DNA from: Spirochaetota bacterium
Lineage (GTDB): Bacteria > Spirochaetota > UBA4802 > UBA5550
Length of the DNA: 64,000 nucleotides
Direction: 5' to 3'
Assembly: GCA_003246895.1 (NCBI GenBank)
Contig: QKCL01000035.1
Location: 23,562-87,561, forward strand
Shown here: piece after piece, positions 8,609-17,831 of the stretch
Layout: the number at the start of each line of letters is the position of its first letter
Position numbering within the stretch: the stretch's first letter is position 1
The notes under the pieces: generated by a model
Told to the model about the DNA's origin: nothing
The model's database searches: none
Seen by the model: only the letters and a program-made list of their open reading frames with translations
Made by a program: the position numbers and the translations under genes

Positions 8609-10340
8609 TTTTCACTCCCATCAGGAATCGCCTTGGATAACCGTCGTATCCGTCAGCCATTGTATATGACCTATCTGCAATATTTTCTATTTTGAATGTC
8701 ATGATGAATGTCCCGAAATTGTATTCACCATATCCGTTAAAGAGGACTCTGCCACCTGCGACTTTGGTATTTGCAGTATTTGTATAACACTTTGACTGAT
8801 AATCCATTTCTCCGCTCAGGGACATTCTGTCTGTGGGCCTCAGTTTTAATGTCACATTGGCATAATGCCTTGACTTACATGACATCCAGAGATCAGTATC
8901 CTCATCGGTTGCCACAAGGTAGGTATATGATACATTAAACATTATATATTTGTCATAACTTAATTTGAGAGATGATTCTGCTCCTTTGTATGTTACTTTG
9001 CCAAAATTTTCATATCTGTTATGGACACCGTCAAAATAATATACATAAGTTATTCGGTCTTTTATCTCATTATAGTAGGTCCCTACAGAAAAATTAAACC
9101 ACTTGGCAGGAGAGATAAACAGAGTTGCTGAGTAATTTTTCGCTTTTTCCATGTCCAGTGAAGGGTTAGGCATTTTTGAACTCGTAGCCTGATATCTCTG
9201 AAGAAATGTAGGAGTATTATTGGTCTGCGAGTATGCAAATCTTACCCCGAAGATACTGTTCATATGGCTTATACTGACCTCAGGATTAACTACATCTTCA
9301 TATTCAGAATAGTGGCCGTATCTTGCTCCGGCTGTCATATAGAGTGAAAGCGGTTTTATTTTCATCTTGTTGGAAAGGTATACAAATGAATTATTCTCTG
9401 TCTCCTTGTCAAAACCGTAATCTGTTGCACCATAGTATCCTTCTCCTTCACCCTCCAGATATTCATAACCTCCGCCTGCACTAAAGTTCAAATAATCATT
9501 GAATTTTAGGCCTGTCTTTAGTTCATGCCCTGTCTTGATAACTTCTACAGTTGTGTCCTTGCTTTTTGACTCATCAATATCATTGTTGATGCCTTTATTA
9601 ACATAGGAACAGATTTTTACTTTATTGAGTTTTACATTGAGACCTGCTGAATAAAAATCATAATCCTTTCTTGCATATGGAGTTTCATAACCAGGCATTC
9701 CAGGCATCCCGCCCTCCTGGCCATAATAGTTAAAAGCAGCACCAATGCCATATTTTTCATTAAAATCATAATCAAGCCGCATTCCTCCGCGGTACTTCTG
9801 CTCATCATCATTATCCCAGAAACCTTCAGTCTCGTAGTATGAACCGCTTGCATTTACCCTGAGTTTTCCAACCGATGAATTAACATCAACTGATCCTTCT
9901 CCTGTTGAAAAGTTTCCTCCCTTCATCTCCACTTTACCTGAAAGTTTTGAATCCTTGTTTGATGTTATAAGGATTACTCCACCGCTTGAGTTGTCTCCGT
10001 AAGAAACTCCACCTCCTCCCTTTATGACCTCAATCTGCTCGATACTGTTAAGCGAAATCTGATCCCATTTGATACCGCCGTGTCCTGAAGTCGGATCATT
10101 AATGGGTCTTCCATTAAACAGTACCTTTACAGATGTTGACCCTCTCATGGTCACAGATGAGTCGCCTGCATTAATACCGGGGATCTGGTTAAGTATGTCC
10201 TGAATGTTTGTAAAATTCATTTTCTTGATCTGATCAAGTGTAATAAGAATCCTGCTGCTGTCTTCCTGAGCAGACAGACTGGTGACTTTTACTGAAAAAA
10301 TTGCCATTGCTATCGCAATTGATAATGCTATCCTCTTCAT
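8598..10340 (-). CDS. BtuB-like TonB-dependent outer-membrane receptor
   Basis: 580 residues with an N-terminal signal peptide (cleavage probably after LSAQ, near residue 25). The plug domain covers about residues 30-130 (ILNQIPGINAG, VTMRGSTSVKVLFNGRPIND, IEQIEVIKGGGGVSYGDNSSGG), followed by a 22-strand-type barrel of alternating aromatic strands and a terminal Phe, as outer-membrane assembly requires. At 580 residues it is BtuB-sized, smaller than siderophore receptors. The gene lies 14 bases after the CobN-like gene and under a cobalamin riboswitch, so cobalamin or other corrinoids are the expected cargo. Energy would come from ExbB/ExbD/TonB at 19230-20947. Confidence 0.9.
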   Translation of the reverse strand: MKRIALSIAIAMAIFSVKVTSLSAQEDSSRILITLDQIKKMNFTNIQDILNQIPGINAGDSSVTMRGSTSVKVLFNGRPINDPTSGHGGIKWDQISLNSIEQIEVIKGGGGVSYGDNSSGGVILITSNKDSKLSGKVEMKGGNFSTGEGSVDVNSSVGKLRVNASGSYYETEGFWDNDDEQKYRGGMRLDYDFNEKYGIGAAFNYYGQEGGMPGMPGYETPYARKDYDFYSAGLNVKLNKVKICSYVNKGINNDIDESKSKDTTVEVIKTGHELKTGLKFNDYLNFSAGGGYEYLEGEGEGYYGATDYGFDKETENNSFVYLSNKMKIKPLSLYMTAGARYGHYSEYEDVVNPEVSISHMNSIFGVRFAYSQTNNTPTFLQRYQATSSKMPNPSLDMEKAKNYSATLFISPAKWFNFSVGTYYNEIKDRITYVYYFDGVHNRYENFGKVTYKGAESSLKLSYDKYIMFNVSYTYLVATDEDTDLWMSCKSRHYANVTLKLRPTDRMSLSGEMDYQSKCYTNTANTKVAGGRVLFNGYGEYNFGTFIMTFKIENIADRSYTMADGYDGYPRRFLMGVKNEF

Positions 10341-10354
10341 TGTTACCTCTTTAT

Positions 10355-13300
10355 TTATTTAAGACTCTTTTCACTAACAACAGCATCTTCGATCTCTCCC
10401 TCAATTTCGAGATATGCTTCACGAAGTGCCTCTTCCCTCTGCTCATCGGCATTCCACATTCCCCTGCCAATGGCCTCGAGAAGTTTATCTATTATATTCT
10501 GAAGCGCGTATGGATTTACTTCCTTCATCCATTTCTGCATTTCAGGATCAAGTGCATATTTATCTGCGAATCGGTCATACATATGATCCTCAACAACCTC
10601 TGCAGTTGCATCCCATCCGAGCACAACATCCATCATCTTGGAAAGATCTCCCGCACCCTTGTATCCGTGACGTTTCAATCCTTCTATATACTTGGGATTA
10701 AGAAGCCTTGCCCGGAAAACAAGTTTGGCCTCCTCATCTGTAGTTCTTACCTTAACTCTTCTGGGATCACTGGTATCGCCGTATACAGACATTGGGTATG
10801 ATCCCTTGACTGTTTTAACTGCTGCGATCAGTCCGCCATAGTAGTTGTAGTAGTCTGTACATGAAAACATATCGTATTCTCTTGAATCGTTGTTCTGTAC
10901 TGTGGCATCGATCCTTGAGAGCACTTTTTTGAATGTATCCGGTTTCTTCGCACCATACTCTCCTGAACCGTATGCATGGCCTGACCAGTCTATGTAGGCA
11001 TTGCCGAGGTCATCCCGAGACTCCCACTGCTTGGATTCTACCAGTTCGGAAACTCCTGCTCCGTATGTTCCGGGAGGGCAGCTGAATACCCTGAATGAAG
11101 ATTCTTTTTTTGCATCTGCCTCAGACATCCCCTGTTTACGGTAGTCCTCATAGTCCCTGTAGACATTTCGTCTGAGTATATTGCTTTCGGGAGGCTCATT
11201 CAGTGCAGCCACCATCTTCACTGCATCATCCATCATCTCCATGAGATTCGGGAATGAGTCCCTGAAAAAACCGCTTGCACGCATTGTTACATCGAATCTG
11301 GGCCTTCCCAGTTCAGAAAGCGGGATTGGTTCAACCCCCTTGACTTTTCCACCGTTCTGCCATACAGGCCTTACTCCCATGAGATATAAAACCTGCGCAA
11401 ATGTATCCGCCTTTGTTCTCATGGTGGAGGTTCCAGTTATATATACAGCAACCTGTTCAGGATACTTGTTCAGCTCCTTCAGACTTCTTTCGATGAGGGC
11501 TTCAGCCAGGCTCACACCCACTTCCCATGCTCCGGGACTTGGAAGTTTTGAAGGATCTACCGAATAAAAGTTTCTTCCTGTAGGAAAAATATTTGCCTCT
11601 CCCCTTGTTGGCGCGCCTGAAGGCCCCTCTTCAACGAAGCCCCCCTTAAGTGCTGTCAATATAGAATCAATCTCCTGCACCGATTTTTCAATATTAGGTA
11701 CAAGGGTATCTACTATGTATTTCAGGACTTCTTCAAGCTGAGGTGTCAGTTCGAGTTCTGCATCAGATACAGCCTGTGCAATACTTTCATGGGCAAAACC
11801 TTTACTTTCAATGTGTTCTACAATTGAAAGACATTTCTCATGGGCCATCTGAACAATCTGTCCGCCTGAACGTCCGTTAAAATGGGGCAAAACCCTGCCC
11901 TTGTTTTCAAGGAGTTCATCATAATCGTACCCCATGCCTCTTATGACTGATTCTCTCAGTGACGGCGTCTCATCATTTGCAAGTCTTGTGAGCTGCACGA
12001 TAAATTCGACAAGTCGTCTTGCAGCAGGAAAAGTCCCCATTGTATGAAGTCCGTCGGATATCATTGTATCGGATATTCCTTCCAGGTATCCGTGCATCTC
12101 TTCCATGAAAGTTTCAAAGTCGGCCTTTGCCTCCTCCTCTGTTATCTTCATGTCCTTATCTATTTCAGCCTCGGCTACTGCATCCCAGACAAGGTCACGG
12201 TGGATAGGCAGTTTTTCAGGATCCTGCCGCTCTGCATCCTGATAGTCACGGATGGCATTATCGAGCTTCTCCATTTCTTCATAGAGGCCTGAATTTGTTG
12301 TTGCAGGAATCATGTGATCGATGATACAGCAGTAGCTTCTTCTCTTTGCCTGTGTCCCCTCTCCAGGATTATTTATTATGTATGGATAAATATTCGGAAG
12401 ATCCATTATGGCAAGGTCCGGATAGCACTCCTCACTCAATCCAAGGGCCTTTCCTGGCAGCCACTCGAGGGTACCATGTGTTCCGACGTGAATAACTGCA
12501 TCTGCCTTGAATACATTTTTTATCCACCTGTACGTTCCAAGATAATGGTGAGGAGGAGACATATGCTTATCATGAACAAGTTCCTCCATGTTTTCAAGTT
12601 TGCCCCTTGGAGGCTGCATAGTGATGAAGACATTACCATTCACTGTCCCTGCAAAATTTATTCTGTCATTATATGTAAAGAGTTCACCGGGCATTTCTCC
12701 CCAGTTTTTTATCATATGGTTCCGGGTCTTTTCAGGAAGTGTTTCATGCCAGGGCATGTATGTTTCTCTTTCGGCAAAGGCTTCAGCTTTTTCCGCCATG
12801 GCGTCAGGAGTCTCCCATCTCCTGTCATAGGTCATTCTTTCGAGAATCTCCGATGCCATGTGATCTCCGTCATCATAGGTTCTCTCAACGACATATCCTT
12901 CTTCTTTCATTCGGTCCATGAGGAGTTTAATACTCATGAATGTATCAAGACCGGATGCACATCCGATTCTGTCATTTCTCGGAGGGTTATGATGAAAGAT
13001 TACAGCTACTTTTTTATCTTCATTTTTCTTATGGGAGAGCCTTGCCCAGTTAAGGGCAAGTGATACAAGTTTTTCCACACGATCTGGAATAGGTCTGTTC
13101 TTTGAAATAAAGGCTCCGGTTAGTGGTTCTACAATATCATTTTCCCTTGTTCCAGTATTTACGTTAATCAGGGCACCGTCAAATTCAGGCTGTGCAGCAG
13201 AAAAAATTACATCAAGAGTACTTACTCCCTGCTCTCCATCTTTCCAGTCAGCATAGGAGTTAGTCGATACCATTGTCTGAAGAAGCGGTACTCCAAGGCC

Positions 13301-14128
13301 TTTGATTACCCCCTTAAATTCAGGTTTGATCAGATTAAGAGAAAAATTCATTGCATTTAGCAGTACTTCAATTACAGGTTTCCCATTATCCATGAAGTAG
13401 TGTTCTACCAGCCTGTCCACAGACATATTTCCTTCTTTGTTTCCCGCATATCTGTTATGGAAAACTGCAATAACAGATGCCCCCTGTTTCTCTATTTCAC
13501 GGATAAGAGCATCTATATGTTCCAGATTTTTGTTTATCCAGTATGTCTGGTAAAACCAGATTCCAACTACAGGCTGACCCTTCTTTAAAAATTTTTCCCT
13601 GTACTCATCCACATCAGGAAGATGTTTAAGATCAGGATGATAAATACCCTGCTGTAATGTATTAACAGGTTCGTCATATGGTATATCTTTATCTGATACT
13701 ATATTGGCAAGAAGCAAAACCATATTTTTCAGGTTTTCCACTCCTCCGGCAGTATAAAACTGTACAAGTTTTTTCCAGTTTTCAGATCTGCCTTCTGTTG
13801 AATACTTCTGTGCAGCTGTAAGAGCCTCCATATCTCCCTGAATATGAACGTATGGAATCTTTTCTCCTTTCCTTTTCTTCTCTTCTATAGCATCCATAAG
13901 AGGTGCAAATGCAGGACATGACTCCTCTCCTCCATGCAATCCTATGTATATCAGATTTGAATTCAGAGATTTTACTATATAATCATCTATGAGAAATTCA
14001 TCTTCAAGCTGAACCTTAGTCTTCGCCTGTATCCTTATGCTGTATTTCTCCGCAATTTCTGAAAGGGCAATTCCCAGATTCCCCATTTCTCCGCCTGTTG
14101 CGCTGAAATACGAAATTTTAACGCTCAT
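10355..14128 (-). CDS. cobN: CobN/BchH-family large chelatase subunit
   Basis: 1257 residues, close to the usual CobN length. Family hallmarks include HVGTHGTLEWLPGK near residue 540, NNPGEGTQAKRR shortly after, and the C-terminal GTYGAGVSELVESKQW region. CobN binds the tetrapyrrole and places Co2+ in hydrogenobyrinic acid diamide with two ATPase subunits; both types are encoded just downstream. The same family includes HmuS-type proteins tied to haem metal removal. Here the cobalamin riboswitch and CbiZ argue for a corrin substrate, but direction (insertion or removal) cannot be read from sequence. It overlaps the radical SAM gene by 4 bases. No corrin-ring synthesis genes are in the window. 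Confidence 0.9.
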   Translation of the reverse strand: MSVKISYFSATGGEMGNLGIALSEIAEKYSIRIQAKTKVQLEDEFLIDDYIVKSLNSNLIYIGLHGGEESCPAFAPLMDAIEEKKRKGEKIPYVHIQGDMEALTAAQKYSTEGRSENWKKLVQFYTAGGVENLKNMVLLLANIVSDKDIPYDEPVNTLQQGIYHPDLKHLPDVDEYREKFLKKGQPVVGIWFYQTYWINKNLEHIDALIREIEKQGASVIAVFHNRYAGNKEGNMSVDRLVEHYFMDNGKPVIEVLLNAMNFSLNLIKPEFKGVIKGLGVPLLQTMVSTNSYADWKDGEQGVSTLDVIFSAAQPEFDGALINVNTGTRENDIVEPLTGAFISKNRPIPDRVEKLVSLALNWARLSHKKNEDKKVAVIFHHNPPRNDRIGCASGLDTFMSIKLLMDRMKEEGYVVERTYDDGDHMASEILERMTYDRRWETPDAMAEKAEAFAERETYMPWHETLPEKTRNHMIKNWGEMPGELFTYNDRINFAGTVNGNVFITMQPPRGKLENMEELVHDKHMSPPHHYLGTYRWIKNVFKADAVIHVGTHGTLEWLPGKALGLSEECYPDLAIMDLPNIYPYIINNPGEGTQAKRRSYCCIIDHMIPATTNSGLYEEMEKLDNAIRDYQDAERQDPEKLPIHRDLVWDAVAEAEIDKDMKITEEEAKADFETFMEEMHGYLEGISDTMISDGLHTMGTFPAARRLVEFIVQLTRLANDETPSLRESVIRGMGYDYDELLENKGRVLPHFNGRSGGQIVQMAHEKCLSIVEHIESKGFAHESIAQAVSDAELELTPQLEEVLKYIVDTLVPNIEKSVQEIDSILTALKGGFVEEGPSGAPTRGEANIFPTGRNFYSVDPSKLPSPGAWEVGVSLAEALIERSLKELNKYPEQVAVYITGTSTMRTKADTFAQVLYLMGVRPVWQNGGKVKGVEPIPLSELGRPRFDVTMRASGFFRDSFPNLMEMMDDAVKMVAALNEPPESNILRRNVYRDYEDYRKQGMSEADAKKESSFRVFSCPPGTYGAGVSELVESKQWESRDDLGNAYIDWSGHAYGSGEYGAKKPDTFKKVLSRIDATVQNNDSREYDMFSCTDYYNYYGGLIAAVKTVKGSYPMSVYGDTSDPRRVKVRTTDEEAKLVFRARLLNPKYIEGLKRHGYKGAGDLSKMMDVVLGWDATAEVVEDHMYDRFADKYALDPEMQKWMKEVNPYALQNIIDKLLEAIGRGMWNADEQREEALREAYLEIEGEIEDAVVSEKSLK

Positions 14129-15177
14129 ACAAAACTCCTTTTCTTTTCGTTGTTTTCATCCGAACCTGCCATTATATTATTGAGAATTCCGTAAAGATCA
14201 GGCCAGTCTTCCTCTGACCTGTTATAGAACTTCCGGCTCGGGCAGTCCCACCTGCTGCTGTGGCAGCTGTTTATATTTTTGTAGTCGAATAAAATACCGC
14301 TTTTATCTATTGGAAGAGATGCTGAATTAAAATCCTTGATGTGGCCCATGTAAAAAAGTCTGTCATCTATTACCTGTCCGCATGGATAGAGTTCACCTGT
14401 GGGTGATACTGCAAGAGATTCACCTTTTTCCGCATGACAGTAGGACTTTGAATTATTATACTCACATACTTTGTTTATTTCCCTTAACTGAAGCGGAACT
14501 TTACGCATCCTGTTAATGAATTTTATATTATCAATGAGTCTGTTCAGGGCCCGTTCTAGTTCTTCACGTTCCGGAAAGGTTACGTCATTCTCCATTGACA
14601 TCCCCTTGGCCACAAGCATATCAAGGGCCATGCCTCTGGAATTCTCGAATGCTGAAAGTATGAATGGAATTTCGTGAATATGGTTTACGTTAAGATTGCT
14701 TACAACTGTGGTTGTTCTGAATTCGACATTATTTTTCTGTAAAAGTGCAAGACCCGCAAAAACAGATGAAGACTGCCCCCGTATAGATTCATTTACTTCC
14801 TTCCTTCCATCAAGACTCACCCCAACCTGCAGGTCGTATTTTTTCACTATACCTGTAAATTCTTCGTTCATAAGTGTACCGTTGGTCTGTATGCCGATTG
14901 TTACCTTCCTCATGGTTTTTCTGATCTTCCACGCTATATATTCCACCAGGTCACAGTGAAGGAGAGGTTCTCCGCCGGTTATCTGAACATGTGCTCCTTC
15001 CATTGGATCAAGGAGCTCAATGGCGCTGTCTGCCACGTCCCTGGACATTACCGCACTGCCGGCTGTTCCCCTGTAACAGTATTTACAGTTCAGGTTACAT
15101 CTCTTTGTAACAGAAAGAACCAGATACTTTATTTTTCTGTTATCTTTCAAAATCTTAAACACCCGGACATTCTCCAT
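14125..15177 (-). CDS. Radical SAM protein with SPASM-like tail
   Basis: 350 residues. The radical SAM cluster motif is Cys27-x3-Cys31-x2-Cys34 (TKRCNLNCKYCYRG), followed by the GGEPLLH motif that contacts SAM. The C-terminal third has more cysteines, including SPTGELYPCGQV, as in SPASM/twitch proteins that often modify peptides. The substrate is unknown and no obvious precursor peptide is adjacent, unless the 91-residue ORF at 18454-18729 serves. It overlaps the nitrilase gene by 23 bases and the CobN gene by 4, so it is firmly part of this operon. A role in altering the corrin or a side chain is a guess from context. Confidence 0.88.
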   Translation of the reverse strand: MENVRVFKILKDNRKIKYLVLSVTKRCNLNCKYCYRGTAGSAVMSRDVADSAIELLDPMEGAHVQITGGEPLLHCDLVEYIAWKIRKTMRKVTIGIQTNGTLMNEEFTGIVKKYDLQVGVSLDGRKEVNESIRGQSSSVFAGLALLQKNNVEFRTTTVVSNLNVNHIHEIPFILSAFENSRGMALDMLVAKGMSMENDVTFPEREELERALNRLIDNIKFINRMRKVPLQLREINKVCEYNNSKSYCHAEKGESLAVSPTGELYPCGQVIDDRLFYMGHIKDFNSASLPIDKSGILFDYKNINSCHSSRWDCPSRKFYNRSEEDWPDLYGILNNIMAGSDENNEKKRSFV

Positions 15178-16633
15178 TTAACAGTATTTCATAATCAAAA
15201 TCATGATATAGTCTCTTTTTCCTCAGGGATTCGGTATCGAGAATATCCATTGCATATCCCCTGCCGCTTGACTGATCCTGCTTCCATCTTGAATGTGCTG
15301 ACGGCGGAGAGGATACAGATGCATAATCATTGAACGCCACTGCAACTGCCGTATTCTCGGTTGATCTTATCCCGCTCAGTATATCGATATTTTCCGGTTT
15401 TTCTTCACCGCAAAGAATAACCACGTCACAGCCGGACTTAGCGAAATGGTAGAATCTTTCAGGATGATCAAGTTCATGTGCGTTCAGCAATGCTATCTTT
15501 GCCGATGAACAAATCAGTTCAGATTCATCTGAATCAATGCTCTGTTCTTCTCCGGAATCAAATACATGCCATGCGGCTGTACCATTCATAGTGTTCCTCA
15601 GCACAATCCCGCATGAGGTTTCTTTTGAGAGCCCCCTGATTAGCTCGAGATCGTATGTACTTTCAGGAAGTACAAGAATACGGTTATCATTAAAATTGCA
15701 GATTGAATGCTTCACTTCTTCCATATCATCAGCTGATGGAGGGAATGAACATGCATATGCGGTAACGTTACCTGCTTCCGGAAGACTGAAATGCTCCTGT
15801 ACGGTTGAAAGCCCCTTAAGGTTCAGATATATATTGGTATATTTTGAAGGAGATCTCCCTTCCATAATACTGGAGTCGTTTACTATCCGGCCGTCACATA
15901 ATTCGATATCCGAATACTTTATCATTGATACTACGGATGTTTCATTAACCAGCAATTTGCCATGATAGTCTATTACAGCGGAAGGAGCCTTTTCAAAACT
16001 CATTGTTTTGTCTGTTCCGGCCCTGTTTGCGGCAAGAATTGTGACTCCATTCTCAACAGCCCTGGCTCGCCATACTTCAAGAGGATTCATCCCCATATCA
16101 GGCCAGTTCGCGGGCACCAAGATCATTTTCGCTCCGCGAAGAGCCGTGCCCCTTGCAAGGAGTGAGAAATATGAATCGGCACAAACTAGAACCCCAACCC
16201 TGCCCCATGGAGTTTCAAATATATTCTCCTGTGCAGCATCTCCACAGCAGGCCCATCTGAATTCACCATTTACTTTAAAATACTTAAGAACAGCTTTACC
16301 TTCCGGGCCGAAAACGATTGCAGAATTATATATTATTCTGTTGTATTCTTCCTTGTATGCAACTCCAAGACATATATAGTTTTCATGTCTGGCCGAAAGT
16401 TCAGAAAAACTCTTATAGATTTCAGAATTTTCATTAACCGTTAGATTTTCGAGTTCATCCCTTGACTGAAACGAGTATCCCGAAAGTCCCATCTCGGTAT
16501 TAACTATTATATTTGCACCATGACTGCATGCCTCTTTATTCAGTCTGAGCAGCTCTTCACAGTTTTTCTCAAACCATGAATGTTCAATTTCTGGATGTAT
16601 AACGGCAGTTTTAAGATATTCTGTTTTCCCCAT
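15155..16633 (-). CDS. Nitrilase-superfamily C-N hydrolase with a second, decayed nitrilase-like domain
   Basis: 492 residues, about twice the usual nitrilase domain. The first half has the full Glu-Lys-Cys triad: Glu47 in NTEMGLSGYSF, Lys120 (or Lys117) in KYFKVNGEF and Cys151 in GVLVCADS. The second half (about 285-492) repeats the fold pattern, with LVLPESTYD matching the Glu region, but KIALLNAHEL where the Cys would be, so it is probably inactive. Such enzymes cleave amides. Sitting 1 base after CbiZ, it could trim amide side chains of corrinoids or salvage an amide by-product. That role is inference. No signal peptide, so cytoplasmic. Confidence 0.82.
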   Translation of the reverse strand: MGKTEYLKTAVIHPEIEHSWFEKNCEELLRLNKEACSHGANIIVNTEMGLSGYSFQSRDELENLTVNENSEIYKSFSELSARHENYICLGVAYKEEYNRIIYNSAIVFGPEGKAVLKYFKVNGEFRWACCGDAAQENIFETPWGRVGVLVCADSYFSLLARGTALRGAKMILVPANWPDMGMNPLEVWRARAVENGVTILAANRAGTDKTMSFEKAPSAVIDYHGKLLVNETSVVSMIKYSDIELCDGRIVNDSSIMEGRSPSKYTNIYLNLKGLSTVQEHFSLPEAGNVTAYACSFPPSADDMEEVKHSICNFNDNRILVLPESTYDLELIRGLSKETSCGIVLRNTMNGTAAWHVFDSGEEQSIDSDESELICSSAKIALLNAHELDHPERFYHFAKSGCDVVILCGEEKPENIDILSGIRSTENTAVAVAFNDYASVSSPPSAHSRWKQDQSSGRGYAMDILDTESLRKKRLYHDFDYEILLNGECPGV

Positions 16634-16634
16634 A

Positions 16635-17828
16635 TTATTTTACCCACTTTTCTTCAAAGCCCATGGCTATGAGGTCATTTATAAAATTCGTAAAAGTTTC
16701 TCTCTCAAGTTCAGGCTCAAGCACCTTTATTTTTTCCATATAATAAGTTATTCTTTTATATTTACCCGAAACAGATGCGGCGATGTATGCACCCTGATGA
16801 TTAAATATTTCCGGAATACAGCTTTCAGGAAGTATACCCCAGACGATTTTATCCCGCAGATGTATGAGAGAAACCACTGACGCAACTACAAGCGGGTCCT
16901 TGTCTATTACTGAAAAATTATCCCTGAATAGGTCTGCATCCTCACTGTTAAGACGACTCTGAATTCGTTCTATCATTGACTCTCTTGTCAGACCGAAACG
17001 GATCATATGATTAAGGCATGATCTCTGTGTCTCAGGTGTAAGATCATTCTGAAGAGCAAGTGTTCCCTTTATAGCGGCATGTACAGCCTTACCGATAAGT
17101 TCCCCTAGCATTGAATGTTTGCCGGCACTGGCAAGCGGTGTACCCGTATTCATGACACAGGCAACTCCTATCTGATCAGTACCTGTTCCTGTCGCAAGGC
17201 CGCTTGAATACTTAGATCCAACAGCCAGTTCCTGCAGGACAGCACTCTTGGCCTCGGTCGATGTCATAATGGACCTTACCATTGCCCCTTCTGTGAGTTC
17301 CCTGTTTATGAAAAGCATTGTGTTTATTGTACCATGAAGAACCGGCTTTATGTCTCCGACCTGATGGAACCTGCCGTTCTCCTCGAATACAGTTGCAGGA
17401 TCTCCAACTCTTCCTGCATTTCCTTCGACTCCACCAGTACAGACAGCAAGCACTGACAAATCTTTAAACGATGCTTCCCTGAATACAGCATTTCTCATAT
17501 TGGCAGCAGTACCTAAAGTTACACATTTTTCATGCGGGAGATCATGAAGACCGCAAATCATCTCCTTATCTCCCTGTGGACTCCTGGCTGCAATTGAATG
17601 ACTCATGCTGTGATGATTGGCCGGTTCACATGACTGGTGATTATACATATAGAGCATATCATCATGTATCCCTCCGCTTACTCTGCACGTAGATATGACA
17701 CGGTGAGGTTTCAAAAATTCCGCATAGACAATTCTTTCTTCCCTGTAAACAACCACTGTATCATCAAACCTTTTAAGAATCATCTCTCCACCCAGTTTCC
17801 TTCTCTTCTCACCATTTTTCAGTCTCAT
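16635..17828 (-). CDS. cbiZ: Adenosylcobinamide amidohydrolase, CbiZ family
   Basis: 397 residues. CbiZ features are clear: an early HRVISTCRVSGGIHDD stretch, NHQS, TAANMRNAVFREA, CTGGVEGNAGRVGDP, and the very typical GTINTMLFINRELTEGAMV followed by TSTEAKSAVLQEL and ATGTGTDQIGVA. CbiZ cuts the aminopropanol side chain from adenosylcobinamide (or pseudocobalamin) to give adenosylcobyric acid, the entry point for rebuilding the lower loop. This is the strongest proof that the operon remodels corrinoids. About 110 extra C-terminal residues follow the core. Start is uncertain: the first ATG lies 3 bases after the ferredoxin stop, and Met16 (17783) has a GGTGGAG sequence just upstream. Confidence 0.93.
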   Translation of the reverse strand: MRLKNGEKRRKLGGEMILKRFDDTVVVYREERIVYAEFLKPHRVISTCRVSGGIHDDMLYMYNHQSCEPANHHSMSHSIAARSPQGDKEMICGLHDLPHEKCVTLGTAANMRNAVFREASFKDLSVLAVCTGGVEGNAGRVGDPATVFEENGRFHQVGDIKPVLHGTINTMLFINRELTEGAMVRSIMTSTEAKSAVLQELAVGSKYSSGLATGTGTDQIGVACVMNTGTPLASAGKHSMLGELIGKAVHAAIKGTLALQNDLTPETQRSCLNHMIRFGLTRESMIERIQSRLNSEDADLFRDNFSVIDKDPLVVASVVSLIHLRDKIVWGILPESCIPEIFNHQGAYIAASVSGKYKRITYYMEKIKVLEPELERETFTNFINDLIAMGFEEKWVK

Positions 17829-17831
17829 ATT

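Noticed and set aside
12314..13063. A 249-residue plus-strand frame inside cobN
   Set aside because: It lies antisense to a fully conserved gene, has no recognisable domain, and no upstream ribosome binding site was seen.
8598..14128. Haem uptake (HmuR/HmuS) as the main reading
   Set aside because: A TonB receptor next to a CobN-family gene recalls hmu loci, but the cobalamin riboswitch, CbiZ and both chelatase ATPase subunits argue for corrinoids. Kept as an alternative for substrate only.
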